Shown: positions 18,244-26,196, numbered from the stretch's first letter. The stretch: DNA of 64,000 bases from Actinomycetota bacterium (GCA_016870355.1 VGBR01000004.1:124001-188000); one strand, 5' to 3'. Numbers and translations are program-made. Notes: a model not told the origin generated them from the letters alone.

Positions 18244-18468
18244 ATGGACACGGACACGAGTGGACCGACCTCAGCACGACCCTGGTACGTGAGACCACGG
18301 CACGCGATCTGGCTGGGACCGGTGCTCATCCTGGCCTGCCTGGCCCTGCGGTTCGGGTGGGGCGGGATCGAAAACCCACCGTTCCCGTTCTGGGGGATCG
18401 CCTACCTCCTGGGGATCGCGGGCATCGGGCTGCTCTACATCGGCATCGCCGATCGCGGTCGCGACTAA
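18244..18468 (+). CDS. Small two-helix membrane protein
   Basis: 74 residues, ATG 18244 with GAGGAAG 7-8 bases upstream. After a Pro/Arg-rich N-terminus it has two hydrophobic segments (AIWLGPVLILACLALRFGW and GIAYLLGIAGIGLLYIGIA) joined by a short GGIENPPFPF turn, so it is probably an integral membrane protein with both ends on the same side. I recognise no family. It occupies the short space between the divergent CoA-transferase and the convergent acyl-CoA dehydrogenase, whose stop is four bases away. Supported by the ribosome binding site and hydropathy only. Confidence 0.55.
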   Translation: MDTDTSGPTSARPWYVRPRHAIWLGPVLILACLALRFGWGGIENPPFPFWGIAYLLGIAGIGLLYIGIADRGRD

Positions 18469-18471
18469 TCG

Positions 18472-19725
18472 TCAGACGTTCTTGGGGACGTCCCGGAACG
18501 GGTCGGTCTTGTCCGGGCGAGGATCGGACGGGAGACCGAGGACGCGCTCACCGAGGATGTTGCGTTGCACCTGCTCGGTGCCACCGCCGATGCGGATGCT
18601 CCACTGTCCGAGGAACTGCTGCTGCCAGAAGCCGTCTTCGTACGCGTCTTTCGCGTAGAGCATCGCGTCGGGTCCCTCGATCGCGAGCACGAGGTTGCCG
18701 TTCTCGTACACGTGCTCGGAGATCGCCAGCTTCATGACCGAGCTCTCAGGGCCGGGCGGCTTGCCCGCCTTCGCCGCCGCACGCGCCCTCTCACCGAGCC
18801 ACTTGAGGACTTGGAAGCGCGTGTACGCGCTCGCCAACCGCTGACGAACGACCGGGTCGTCATCGCGGCCGAAGCGCTTCGCAAGATCCGAGTACTCACG
18901 GAAACCGAGCCCGCTGCCGCCGCCGATCATGGCGCGCTCGTTCATGAGCGTGGTCTGCGCCACTCCCCAACCACCGTTGACTTCACCGAGCACGTTCTCG
19001 TGCGGGACGCGCACCTCGGTGAGGAACGTCTCGTTGAAGTGCGCGACGCCGGTGATCTGGCGCAGTGGCCGGGCCTCGACACCCGGCGTCGTCATGTCGA
19101 CCAAGAAGTAGGTGATCCCGCGGTGCTTCGGGACGTCCCAGTCAGTGCGGGTGATGAGGATGCCCCAGTCGGCAAGGTGTGCGTACGAGTTCCAGACCTT
19201 CTGACCGTTGATGATCCACTCGTCGCCATCGCGCTCGGCCTTGGTGGTGAGACCAGCAAGGTCGGAACCGGCGCCGGGCTCGCTGAAAAGCTGGCACCAC
19301 AAGTCGTCCCCGTTGAGCAGTCGCGGGATGAAGCGCTGCTTCTGCTCCTCAGTGCCGTGCACGAGGATCGTCGGCACGACCATGTTCATGCCGACCGTGA
19401 AGATCCCGATGTCCACCTCGTAGCGCGCGACCTCTTGTTGGAAGACGCGCTGCTGCGCGGGCGTGCCGCCTTGGCCGCCGTACTCGGTCGGCACCGCGAT
19501 CCCGCTGTACCCGGCATCGAAGAGCTCGTGCTGCCAGGTGCGGCAACGCTGAACGTGCGCACGCTCCTCTTCTGGAGTCTCCGACGTCGCGGTGAAGCGC
19601 TTCTTGAACTCGTTGGCGTCCGGACGGCGCCGTTCGGCGTTGGCGTCGAGCCAGGCGCGGACCTCGTTGCGGAACGCCGCCAGCTCGGGAGCTTCCTGGT
19701 CGGTCGGAGCCGCGACCGCGGTCAC
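18472..19725 (-). CDS. Acyl-CoA dehydrogenase family protein
   Basis: 417 residues if GTG 19725 is used; this lies six bases after the stop of the upstream ltp3-like gene and follows a GAAGAAG sequence, while the longer frame would run back into that gene. FAD enzyme with FSEPGAGSDLAGL as flavin/substrate loop, Glu264 in LMNERAMI as probable base, and a C-terminal WSIRIGGGTEQVQRNILGERVLGLP typical of steroid/long-chain ACADs. It is clearly from a different subgroup than the FadE28/FadE29-like pairs and looks like a chain active by itself. It forms an operon with ltp3- and ltp4-like genes upstream. Confidence 0.85.
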   Translation of the reverse strand: MTAVAAPTDQEAPELAAFRNEVRAWLDANAERRRPDANEFKKRFTATSETPEEERAHVQRCRTWQHELFDAGYSGIAVPTEYGGQGGTPAQQRVFQQEVARYEVDIGIFTVGMNMVVPTILVHGTEEQKQRFIPRLLNGDDLWCQLFSEPGAGSDLAGLTTKAERDGDEWIINGQKVWNSYAHLADWGILITRTDWDVPKHRGITYFLVDMTTPGVEARPLRQITGVAHFNETFLTEVRVPHENVLGEVNGGWGVAQTTLMNERAMIGGGSGLGFREYSDLAKRFGRDDDPVVRQRLASAYTRFQVLKWLGERARAAAKAGKPPGPESSVMKLAISEHVYENGNLVLAIEGPDAMLYAKDAYEDGFWQQQFLGQWSIRIGGGTEQVQRNILGERVLGLPSDPRPDKTDPFRDVPKNV

Positions 19726-19730
19726 CGCGG

Positions 19731-20897
19731 CTACTTCTTCTTGGCGACTGCGTCGAGCTCGTCTCCGACGAGCCACATCGCGAAGTACTGCGCGGAGCCG
19801 CCGTAGGCCTGGGCAAGCGCCACGTGCGCATCCTTCACCTGGTGCTCACCGGCTTCGCCCCGCACCTGGAGCGCCGCCTCCGCGAACCGGATCATCCCGG
19901 ATGCGCCGATCGGGTTGGTCGACAGCACGCCGCCCGACGCGTTCACGGGGAAGCTCCCGTCGATCTCGGTGCTCCCGTCAGCGACCATCTGCCAACCTTC
20001 GCCCGGCCCCGCAATGTCGTGACCTTCGAGCCACATCGGCTCATACCACGAGAACGGCACGTAGAGCTCGGCCATGTCGATCTGTTCGCGCGGGTTCGTG
20101 ATCCCGGCCTGGTCGTAGATCATGTGCGCGCACTCAACACCGGCTTGGGGCCGGACGTTGTTGCGACCCGGGAAGACTCCGAGCTCACTGCGCATCGCGG
20201 TTGCGAGCACCCACGCCGGCTTGCGCGGCGCCTTCTTCGCACCCTTCTCGTTGGTGAGCACCATCGCCACCGCACCATCGGATGACGGGCACGACTCGTG
20301 AAAGTGGATTGGGTCCCAGATGACCGGGGACTCCTTCACTGCCTCGATCGTGATGTCCTTGAGCTGGAGGTGTGCGTACGGGTTCTTGCAGGCGTTCAGA
20401 CGGTCCTTGACCGCAACCTTCCAGCCGATGTCCTCGGGCGCACCTGACTGCTTGATGTATGAGCGCATCCAGGGCGCGAAGATGCCGCCCGCGCCCATGC
20501 CACCGCTGCGACCACCGGCGAGTCCCCACTGCGCGTTGCCCTCGGCCTGCTTCTCGTAAGCAACCGTGAGCACACGGTCGTGCACGCCGGTCTGCACGAG
20601 GTGCGTCGCGACCAGCGCGGTCGATCCGCCGACGCTGCCAGCCGTGTGCACCCGCATCATCGGCTTGCCGTTCGCGCCGAGCGCGTCGGCCATGCTCAGC
20701 TCCGGCATCATCACGCCCTCAAACGGGTCGGGTGCCTTGCCGAGGACGACGGCGTCGATGTCCTTCCATGTGAGCTCGGCGTCGTCGAGCGCGCGCTGCG
20801 CGGCTTCCCGCACGAGGCCGGGCAGCGACACGTCGTCGCGACGCTTCTTGTGCTTGGTCTGGCCGATGCCGATGACCGCCGCGGGCTGCGAGCTCAC
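19731..20897 (-). CDS. ltp3: Thiolase-like lipid-transfer protein, Ltp3-like
   Basis: 388 residues from GTG 20897. Thiolase fold starting AAVIGIGQTKHKKRRDDVSLPGL; the nucleophile region reads RVHTAGSVGGSTAL (no Cys) and the C-terminal loop NASGGVLSTNPIGASG, where thiolases have GHP. It therefore should not be a standard beta-ketothiolase. Length and neighbours (an ltp4-like gene and DUF35 genes directly upstream) match the Rv3523-Rv3522-Rv3521 group of Mycobacterium tuberculosis, part of the KstR regulon, where these proteins are assumed to act as aldolases in steroid side-chain shortening. The exact substrate is unknown. It has a Lys-rich C-terminus (VAKKK). Confidence 0.8.
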   Translation of the reverse strand: MSSQPAAVIGIGQTKHKKRRDDVSLPGLVREAAQRALDDAELTWKDIDAVVLGKAPDPFEGVMMPELSMADALGANGKPMMRVHTAGSVGGSTALVATHLVQTGVHDRVLTVAYEKQAEGNAQWGLAGGRSGGMGAGGIFAPWMRSYIKQSGAPEDIGWKVAVKDRLNACKNPYAHLQLKDITIEAVKESPVIWDPIHFHESCPSSDGAVAMVLTNEKGAKKAPRKPAWVLATAMRSELGVFPGRNNVRPQAGVECAHMIYDQAGITNPREQIDMAELYVPFSWYEPMWLEGHDIAGPGEGWQMVADGSTEIDGSFPVNASGGVLSTNPIGASGMIRFAEAALQVRGEAGEHQVKDAHVALAQAYGGSAQYFAMWLVGDELDAVAKKK

Positions 20898-20908
20898 CTC
20901 AATGCCTC

Positions 20909-20960
20909 CGCTCCCACTCCGCTACTTCCGTTCGCTCTGCTCACTCCATCCGCTCCGGAT
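20909..20960. repeat. Intergenic repeat, module A
   Basis: GCTCCCACTCCGCTACTTCC (from about 20910) followed by GTTCGCTCTGCTCACTCCATCC. The first 20 bases are the same as at 13679, and near-identical at 45811. It lies between the ltp3-like start and the ltp4-like stop. Confidence 0.55.
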
Positions 20961-20964
20961 TCGC

Positions 20965-22026
20965 TCACTCGGCTTCCAGGACGGCGACGAGGTTCTGCTG
21001 GAGCGCCTGGCCCGAGGTTGCGTGCGCGACGCCGCGCTTCTTGCCGCCCTCGGCGATCAGGCGAGCAGCTTCGACGAAGCGGGTGAGGCCGACGGCCATC
21101 ACTGGGTTCGCAGCGAGCGGGCCGCCGGAGAGGTTGATCTCCACGTCCTTGCCGAGGCCGAGCTCGTCGCACAGGAGCTTCTCTTGGTGCGAGAACGAGG
21201 CGCTCAGCTCGGCGAAGTCGAACTTCCCCTTTACGCCCGCGTTCTTTCCGGCGAGTCGGGTCGACGGCGACTCGGTGAGATCCCGCATCCCCGGCTGGTG
21301 GATGTCGATGCGGTGATCGATGCCGCGGATCCACACCGGATGGTCGGTGAGCTCCTTCGCCTTCTCCGTCGTCGCAAGCACCACCGCGCTTGCGCCGTCA
21401 GAGATCGGGGGCAGATCGTGCTTGCGCAGTGGTGCCGTCACGTACGGCTCCTTCAGCAGCACGGCCGGGTCGTCGTCACCCTTCACCTGCGCGTACGGGT
21501 TGTTCACTGCACTCTTGCGACTGCGGGCCGCGATCTCGGCCATCTCGTCTTCGGTGATCTTTCCTGCGTCGAGCATGGCGCGCGCCTGGAGCGCGGCGAG
21601 CGAGACGGGATCCGCGCCGAGTGGGGTGAGCGTGTACGGGTCCATCTGCAACGGAAAGACCTCGGCCGGCTTGCCCGGCGACGACTTCCCCGATCCGAAC
21701 ACGAGCGCGGTGTCGATGTCGCCGTGCTGGAGACGGACCCATGCCTCGTAGAGCGCCCACGCGCCATCCATCTCGACGTGCGACTCGGAGATCGGTGGCC
21801 ACGCTCCAACCGCGTCGAGGTTCATGACAAACGCGAACGTCTGCCCCGAGAGATAGTCACAAGAGCCCGCACACGTGAACCCGATCTCGCGGCGGGGCAC
21901 GCCTGCCCGCTCGAGCGCCTCGCTGATGACCGGGTACAGGAACTGCGGTTCGGTGAGCTCAGCTTGCCGGTACGACGGCGACTGCGCGTAGCCGACGATC
22001 GCGATGTCTTCGGTCTTCTTCGCCAT
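20965..22026 (-). CDS. ltp4: Thiolase-like lipid-transfer protein, Ltp4-like
   Basis: 353 residues from ATG 22026, shorter than the Ltp3-like chain and close to the 354 residues of mycobacterial Ltp4. Begins MAKKTEDIAIVGYAQSPSYR; glycine-rich GSCDYLSGQTF in the region of the thiolase nucleophile loop; C-terminal NLSGGPLAANPVMAVG in place of the NxxGGxxxxGHP motif. The two Ltp chains are encoded in tandem and may form a heteromer, with the DUF35 protein encoded two bases upstream as third partner. Role in steroid side-chain cleavage is inferred from the Rv3521-Rv3523 arrangement; the reaction has not been assigned by sequence. Confidence 0.8.
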   Translation of the reverse strand: MAKKTEDIAIVGYAQSPSYRQAELTEPQFLYPVISEALERAGVPRREIGFTCAGSCDYLSGQTFAFVMNLDAVGAWPPISESHVEMDGAWALYEAWVRLQHGDIDTALVFGSGKSSPGKPAEVFPLQMDPYTLTPLGADPVSLAALQARAMLDAGKITEDEMAEIAARSRKSAVNNPYAQVKGDDDPAVLLKEPYVTAPLRKHDLPPISDGASAVVLATTEKAKELTDHPVWIRGIDHRIDIHQPGMRDLTESPSTRLAGKNAGVKGKFDFAELSASFSHQEKLLCDELGLGKDVEINLSGGPLAANPVMAVGLTRFVEAARLIAEGGKKRGVAHATSGQALQQNLVAVLEAE

Positions 22027-22028
22027 GG

Positions 22029-22583
22029 TCAGAAGACGTTCGTCGGGAGCTCGTCGGCCGGGACGTCGGGCTCACCGGTCGGTTGCCAGCCGCGGATTGC
22101 GCTCTCCCCGATGCCCCAGCTGCGGTTGGTGACCTCGTCGACGTTGCGTTCGGCGTCGGACGCCCAGACCGCTTCGACCCGCAACCCGATGCGCACATCA
22201 TCGACCGGGATTTCGAGCAGGTCCTGAAGGCTCAGCGTCCCACCGCCATCGAGCTGGAGCGACGCCTTGGCGAAGCGGTCGGTCTCTTCCTGGCCGTGAT
22301 ACTGCACGGGCGTGACGATCGTGTAGTTGGTGACGGTGCCGCGCTGCTGCAGCTCGAGCTCGTGCGACTTGTCGGTCGGCACGACGCAGATCGGGCAGTA
22401 GCCCTTCGGCGGTGAGTAGATCAGCCCGCACTGCGGACACTTGTGCCCGATGAGGCGCTTGTCCATGAGCGCGTCCGCGAACTCGCGCATGACCGGACAC
22501 AGCACCTCGTGGTACTGGACGTGCATGTGGTAGTCCATGCCAACCACTGGCGCGTTCAGGTCGGCTGCTTGAGACTCAGCCAT
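22029..22583 (-). CDS. DUF35 OB-fold / zinc-ribbon protein
   Basis: 184 residues from ATG 22583, overlapping the stop of the upstream DUF35 gene (start and stop share 22583). It has the zinc ribbon Cys49, Cys52, Cys63 and Cys66 (CPQCGLIYSPPKGYCPIC) followed by an OB-fold, and a long N-terminal arm. It is encoded two bases upstream of the ltp4-like gene, so it is most likely the DUF35 subunit of the Ltp3/Ltp4 complex. In Mycobacterium tuberculosis the matching position is held by Rv3521, a single protein of about 300 residues; here that length is split over this gene and the next one. Confidence 0.82.
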   Translation of the reverse strand: MAESQAADLNAPVVGMDYHMHVQYHEVLCPVMREFADALMDKRLIGHKCPQCGLIYSPPKGYCPICVVPTDKSHELELQQRGTVTNYTIVTPVQYHGQEETDRFAKASLQLDGGGTLSLQDLLEIPVDDVRIGLRVEAVWASDAERNVDEVTNRSWGIGESAIRGWQPTGEPDVPADELPTNVF

Positions 22584-23047
22584 CAGCCTGCTTCCGGTAC
22601 GAAGGTCACATCGGTGATGTGCCCGATCCGATCGTCCTTCCAGCGAGCAGTCACGCGCATGCCGGTCGACATCTTGTCGATGCTGCCTGCGTCGACGGCG
22701 TGCATCAGCCCGGTGTCGGCCCCGTCGAGCTGGATCAAGGCAAATGCAAAGGGCTTGTCGAGCGGGTGCTTCGGCGTCGGCTCCGTGACCCACGCCCACG
22801 TCGTCACCACTCCGCCGGGCCCCACCTCGACGAAGTCGTTGCCGAGCGCGTCGCCCGTCTCGGGATCCCATTCGGTCGGCGGGCAGATGACCTTCCCATC
22901 ACGCCCCTTGATCCCGACGAGCTTCCCGTCGCGCATGCCGGTGAGGAACTCGCTGAACACCGGCCCGAGCGTGCGCGTGTACGGGAAGTCGATCGTGTGA
23001 GTGGTCAACCGCTCCTGAGACTCCCCCACGACCCGGCAGTAGAACAC
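22583..23047 (-). CDS. DUF35-type OB-fold protein lacking the zinc ribbon
   Basis: 154 residues from GTG 23047 (an internal GTG at VVGESQERL is also possible). The layout (FPYTRTLGPVFSEFLTGMRDGKLVGIKG...VICPP, then GGVVTTWAWVTEP and FAFALIQLDGAD) is that of the DUF35 OB-fold, but only one Cys remains in the place where the paired zinc ligands should be. It overlaps the intact DUF35 gene by start/stop sharing and is probably a structural partner of it. It is the first gene of the DUF35-DUF35-ltp4-ltp3-ACAD run and lies immediately next to the palindrome-ended unit at 23076-24140. Confidence 0.7.
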   Translation of the reverse strand: MFYCRVVGESQERLTTHTIDFPYTRTLGPVFSEFLTGMRDGKLVGIKGRDGKVICPPTEWDPETGDALGNDFVEVGPGGVVTTWAWVTEPTPKHPLDKPFAFALIQLDGADTGLMHAVDAGSIDKMSTGMRVTARWKDDRIGHITDVTFVPEAG

Positions 23048-23075
23048 GTTGCACTTTCGCGTCGCAAATACCCCG

Positions 23076-23122
23076 TTCTGGAGAGCGTGGCGTACCGATT
23101 CGGTACGCCACAGGCTCCAAGA
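23076..23122. repeat. 47-bp palindrome, downstream end of unit 1
   Basis: Core 23087-23111 is GTGGCGTACCGA-T-TCGGTACGCCAC, a perfect 12-base inverted repeat with a one-base centre. Outer arms TTCTGGAG and CTCCAAGA extend the symmetry. Its reverse complement matches the copy at 24094-24140. Confidence 0.75.
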
Positions 23123-23128
23123 CGACGG

Positions 23129-24046
23129 TCAAGCGGCTTTGCGCAGGGCCTTGCGGAGCTGGCTGACCACCCACCCGGGTCGCTGGGTGAGGTCCCGCCA
23201 GGTGAAGCGGTAGGTATCCCAGTCGACGAGGTTCGCGGCCTGATCACGCTCCTTGTCGTTCTCGATTCGAGCCATCTGGGTGTGCCACCGACGGCTATCG
23301 ATCTCGATGAGGATTTGCTCCGACACATACGCACCGTCGACGTAGCTATCGATCATTGGCGACGGGTGCGGGAACTGGAGCACGGGTCGCGGCAAGCCAC
23401 CCTCTCGCAGCACCCGCAGCATCAACGACTCGGCCCTGCTTTGCGGCGCGACATATCCGGGCAGACGGGCCTCGAGGATGATTCGCATCAACCGGGTTCC
23501 CTTGCGACCGCGGGCCGCGAGATCATCGAACGTTGACGCGAGTTCCGCGAGCTTGACGTTCCCGCTGGCGAGCGCGTCGTCCACGATCACTTCCAAACGG
23601 GCGCGTCGAAAGAGAGCAGCGAGATCGATCAATGTCCGCGCAACCGTCGTCACCGGAAGACCTCGCACCGTGGTGATGTGCTCGTCGTACAGCCGCCGAG
23701 ACTGGTGAACGGTCGCCAAGTGCTCGATCCGGCTCCGCGAATGACGCACGGTGACCACTGGCTCGAGCGATCTGAACGTTGCGAGGCCGTGGAGTGTGGC
23801 GGCGGCTTCATGGGAGATCGCCGACAAGCCTGTCGGCGCAAGAACCGTCGCCCAAAGTCGACTCATCGCGGTGTCGGGATATGCCGCTAGGCGATAGACG
23901 CCTTCGGCGATCTGGACCCACTCGCCAGATGCAAGACGGCGGTGGATCCAACGGTCAGACGCCCCCACTTCGAGGACTTGCGAACGGGAGAACACGCCAG
24001 CCTGGAGCTGCGCGAGGCCGATGATGGAACGAATGACGTCATTCAT
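23129..24046 (-). CDS. AbiEi-like/DUF559 protein with Vsr-type nuclease core (unit 1)
   Basis: 305 residues from ATG 24046 (MNDVIRSIIGLAQLQ); an upstream ATG at 24076 is less likely. N-terminal winged-helix (GVFSRSQVLEVGASDRWIHR then GEWVQIAEGVYRL) as in AbiEi-type antitoxins, a middle alpha/beta part (SHEAAATLHGL), and a C-terminal DUF559/Vsr-like fold with candidate active residues Glu206, Asp237, Glu248-x-Asp250, His255 and an Asn/Asp-rich ENDKERD stretch. Vsr-like enzymes nick DNA. It is the same length as the protein at 42267-43184 and the active positions fall within one residue of each other. It sits inside the palindrome-ended unit. No AbiEii-like toxin partner is adjacent, so a simple toxin-antitoxin role is not supported. 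Confidence 0.8.
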   Translation of the reverse strand: MNDVIRSIIGLAQLQAGVFSRSQVLEVGASDRWIHRRLASGEWVQIAEGVYRLAAYPDTAMSRLWATVLAPTGLSAISHEAAATLHGLATFRSLEPVVTVRHSRSRIEHLATVHQSRRLYDEHITTVRGLPVTTVARTLIDLAALFRRARLEVIVDDALASGNVKLAELASTFDDLAARGRKGTRLMRIILEARLPGYVAPQSRAESLMLRVLREGGLPRPVLQFPHPSPMIDSYVDGAYVSEQILIEIDSRRWHTQMARIENDKERDQAANLVDWDTYRFTWRDLTQRPGWVVSQLRKALRKAA

Positions 24047-24093
24047 GTCGCACAGGCAACTCGCCGGGTGTGACATTCACACCTCAAAGTCCA

Positions 24094-24140
24094 ACTTGGA
24101 GGCCGTGGCATACCGATCCGGTACGCCACGCTCTCCAAAA
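24094..24140. repeat. 47-bp palindrome, upstream end of unit 1
   Basis: Core 24105-24129 reads GTGGCATACCGA-T-CCGGTACGCCAC, nearly symmetric, with outer arms TTGGAGG and CTCTCCAAAA. It is the inverted counterpart of the copy at 23076-23122. It lies between kstR and the nuclease-like gene. Confidence 0.75.
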
Positions 24141-24180
24141 CGAGGGGGTTGGTGGCGCGGGTGGCCGGAGCGGGGTCAGG

Positions 24181-24759
24181 TCAGTCGAGGAGGAGGCGGG
24201 TGGCGCTTTCGAGTTGGTGGCTGACGGTGGCGGCGTCGTTCCAGCCGTTGACCCAGTTGAGGAGCCACGAGAACCAGAGCTGGCGAAGCGTGATCGCGAT
24301 GCGCTTACGCCGTTCGGCGTCGATGTCTCGGCCCATCGCGTCAACGAGCACGCCGTCGATCATCGCCATGATCTCGAGCTGACATTCGCGGACGGCCGGG
24401 TCGGGTGCCGATGACGCGGTGATGAGTGCTGCGGTCCGCTCCGGATCACTGGCGGCCCGCTGCATCGCTCGTGACAGGAAGCCGACGACGCGGTCCGCCG
24501 GCGTGCCGCTGTCAGGGGCGCGCTTCGAGAAGTGCTCGACCTGTGCGTGCCAGAGCTCGACCTGGCACGCCGCCAACAAGTGGTCTTTCGACGAGAAGTA
24601 TCGGTAGATCGTGCCGAGCGCGACCTGGGCTCGGGTCGCGACGTCGCGCATCTGCACGGCGTCGTACCCACCCTCGGCGGCCAATGCCATTGCTGCGTCG
24701 ATCACCCTGCTGCGACGAGCTGCCTGGTTCGGAGTGAGCGCCTCGCTCTGGATCACCAT
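24181..24759 (-). CDS. kstR: TetR-family repressor, KstR-like
   Basis: 192 residues from ATG 24759; the frame is open upstream but the extra part overlaps the SDR gene. N-terminal TetR helix-turn-helix: RRSRVIDAAMALAAEGGYDA, then VQMRDVATRAQVALGTIYRYF and SSKDHLL, very close to the DNA-binding part of KstR, the repressor of cholesterol catabolism genes that is released by a steroid CoA thioester. The C-terminal ligand domain is present (WFSWLLNWVNGW). It is four bases downstream of an SDR gene, in one operon whose promoter contains a KstR-type motif, so autoregulation is likely. Candidate sites elsewhere in the window: 14979, 31124, 31904 and 49200. Confidence 0.82.
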   Translation of the reverse strand: MVIQSEALTPNQAARRSRVIDAAMALAAEGGYDAVQMRDVATRAQVALGTIYRYFSSKDHLLAACQVELWHAQVEHFSKRAPDSGTPADRVVGFLSRAMQRAASDPERTAALITASSAPDPAVRECQLEIMAMIDGVLVDAMGRDIDAERRKRIAITLRQLWFSWLLNWVNGWNDAATVSHQLESATRLLLD

Positions 24760-24763
24760 GCCG

Positions 24764-25555
24764 TCACACCTTGGGGATGGTGCCGACGGTTTCCTCGCGA
24801 GCGACCGCGTTGTCGTCACGGCACAGCTCGACGACGACGTCAGCGACCTGACTCGGATCGAGGATGCCGAGCGTGTCCCGCGCCGAGTACGCCCAGTCCG
24901 CCCACTTCTCGCCGTCGCCCGACTTCGGAAGCAACGGAGTGTCAACGAGCGCAGGCAACACCGCGTTGACGCGTATCCCCTCCTCGGCCAGCGGCGCGCA
25001 CGCCCGGGTGAACATCGTGACGCCCGACTTCGTGGCCGAGTAGATCGGGTCTTGCGCCATCGGAAACAACGCGGCGAGGGACGCGGTGTTCACGATCGCG
25101 CCACCGCCACGCTTTCGCAGGTACGGGATCGCAATCTGCGTGCCCACGACGACACCGCCGAGGTTCACGTTCATCACGCGGAGGAGCGTTTCAGGAGTGA
25201 TGTCGGGCCACGCCGGCTCGCCGCTCACCAACCCCGCGTTGTTGTGGACGATGTCGACACCTCCGAGCTCGCGCTCGGCGGTCTCGAACAGTGCTTCGAG
25301 CGAACGCGGCTCAGTGACGTCAGTGCGGACGAACACCGCCGTGCCGCCCTGGTCGTGGATGAGTCCAACGGTCTCGTTCCCGCCAGCCTCGTCGATGTCG
25401 GCGACCACGACCGACACGCCTTCCTTCGCGAATGCGAGCGCGCTCGCGCGGCCGATGCCCGAACCCGCTCCCGTGACGACGGCCACCTTGCCCGCGAGGT
25501 CCACTATGCGGGTCGATTCCGCTCCGGCGTCCCGGCCGTCCGGCCGCGCCTCCAC
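24764..25555 (-). CDS. SDR family oxidoreductase, in operon with kstR
   Basis: 263 residues from GTG 25555, which has GGAG seven bases before it; GTG 25504 would give a more usual SDR N-terminus. Cofactor motif TGAGSGIG at 28-35, NNAG at 105-108, Ser159, Tyr172 and Lys176 (YSATK). Classical NAD(P)-dependent dehydrogenase, probably for a hydroxysteroid or 3-hydroxyacyl-CoA. It is followed after four bases by the KstR-like regulator gene. Its upstream region carries both palindrome types found in this window, so its expression is likely tied to steroid availability. Confidence 0.85.
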   Translation of the reverse strand: MEARPDGRDAGAESTRIVDLAGKVAVVTGAGSGIGRASALAFAKEGVSVVVADIDEAGGNETVGLIHDQGGTAVFVRTDVTEPRSLEALFETAERELGGVDIVHNNAGLVSGEPAWPDITPETLLRVMNVNLGGVVVGTQIAIPYLRKRGGGAIVNTASLAALFPMAQDPIYSATKSGVTMFTRACAPLAEEGIRVNAVLPALVDTPLLPKSGDGEKWADWAYSARDTLGILDPSQVADVVVELCRDDNAVAREETVGTIPKV

Positions 25556-25582
25556 TTCATCTCCATCGAGTTGATGCTCGCA

Positions 25583-25602
25583 TGGAACGAGAACACGTTC
25601 CA
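25583..25602. promoter_or_regulatory. KstR-type operator of the SDR-kstR operon
   Basis: TGGAACGAGAACACGTTCCA: 7-base arms TGGAACG and CGTTCCA around AGAACA. It includes GAGAACACGTTCCA, which fits TnnAACnnGTTnnA except for the first base. About 28 bases upstream of the SDR start. Confidence 0.5.
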
Positions 25603-25605
25603 GTT

Positions 25606-25622
25606 TCTGACGAACCGTCAGA
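25606..25622. promoter_or_regulatory. Second-type operator TCTGACGAACCGTCAGA
   Basis: Perfect 7-3-7 inverted repeat of the yCTGACGnnnCGTCAGr type, three bases from the KstR-type site and overlapping the stop codon of the phosphatase gene. Same pattern at 33064, 40419 and 56297. Confidence 0.55.
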
Positions 25623-26196
25623 GACCGCCCTCGACAGCGAGCAGATGGGCGAGGGCTTGAAGCTCGGCGTCGAGCCGAGCAGCAGTCGCCCGGAACGTGT
25701 CCAACGGCTCACCGAGCGGATCTGTGACCTCGTCAACGCCCCGCCCCCGGATCCGCTCGTGCGGACGCGCCGCGTCGACCCGTGTCAACCACTCCCTCAC
25801 GGACTCACCAGGCAGGCGGGGGCCGACGTCGCGACCGAGCCGCACGAGCTCACCGACCAGGTACGTCCGCGGCCCGGCATCGGGAACGAGCGCCTCGACG
25901 CGGCCGACGTGCTGACGGGTCATCCCGAGGATGAGGTCTGCGTCGCGCACGATCACTTCGTCGAGCTGACACGAACGGTGGTCAGCGAGGTCGATGTCGT
26001 GCTCGCGCATCGCCTCGATGACCTCCGAAGGTGGCGGAGTGCTCCACGCCATGGTGCCGGCGGAGTGCACATGCGCCTCGATACCTACCGCAGCGAGATG
26101 CGCGCGGAGAAGTGCTTCCGCCATCGGCGACCGGCAGATGTTGCCTGTGCACACCACGAGCACGTCGATGGCCGCGAATGTTACGAGTCCGTACAC
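25618..26196 (-). CDS. Low-molecular-weight protein tyrosine phosphatase
   Basis: 192 residues from GTG 26196 (a GTG at IDVLVVC would also be possible). The phosphate-binding loop is complete: Cys16-TGNIC-Arg22-Ser-Pro, the C-x5-R-S motif of the arsenate reductase/LMW-PTP fold; the general acid would be the Asp of VTDPLGEP near residue 159. Such enzymes dephosphorylate tyrosine or arginine residues in the cytosol. It is tail-to-head with the SDR-kstR operon and divergent from the CoA-transferase gene, only nine bases apart. No link to steroid metabolism is visible. Confidence 0.85.
   Translation of the reverse strand: MYGLVTFAAIDVLVVCTGNICRSPMAEALLRAHLAAVGIEAHVHSAGTMAWSTPPPSEVIEAMREHDIDLADHRSCQLDEVIVRDADLILGMTRQHVGRVEALVPDAGPRTYLVGELVRLGRDVGPRLPGESVREWLTRVDAARPHERIRGRGVDEVTDPLGEPLDTFRATAARLDAELQALAHLLAVEGGL

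Larger units (their letters stand above)
23076..24140 (-). mobile_element. Palindrome-ended unit with AbiEi/DUF559 gene (unit 1)
   Basis: A 1065-bp unit containing only the gene 23129-24046, bounded by two 47-bp imperfect palindromes that are inverted copies of one another (40 of 47 positions by hand alignment). The upstream palindrome ends 47 bases before the start codon and the downstream one lies six bases after the stop. The unit at 42181-43236 has the same build with different palindrome sequence. Flanks show CCCC/GGGG runs next to both ends, but no target-site duplication. Mobility is inferred from this architecture; no transposase of a known class is present. Confidence 0.55.

Noticed and set aside
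23060-24160. Target-site duplication around unit 1
   Set aside because: No direct repeat of 4 bases or more is visible at the two outer junctions; the C/G runs are inverted, not direct. The same holds for unit 2.
23129-24759. Type IV toxin-antitoxin pair formed by the AbiEi-like gene and its neighbour
   Set aside because: The adjacent gene is a KstR-like TetR regulator, not an AbiEii nucleotidyltransferase, and a palindrome separates them. In unit 2 no toxin neighbour exists either.
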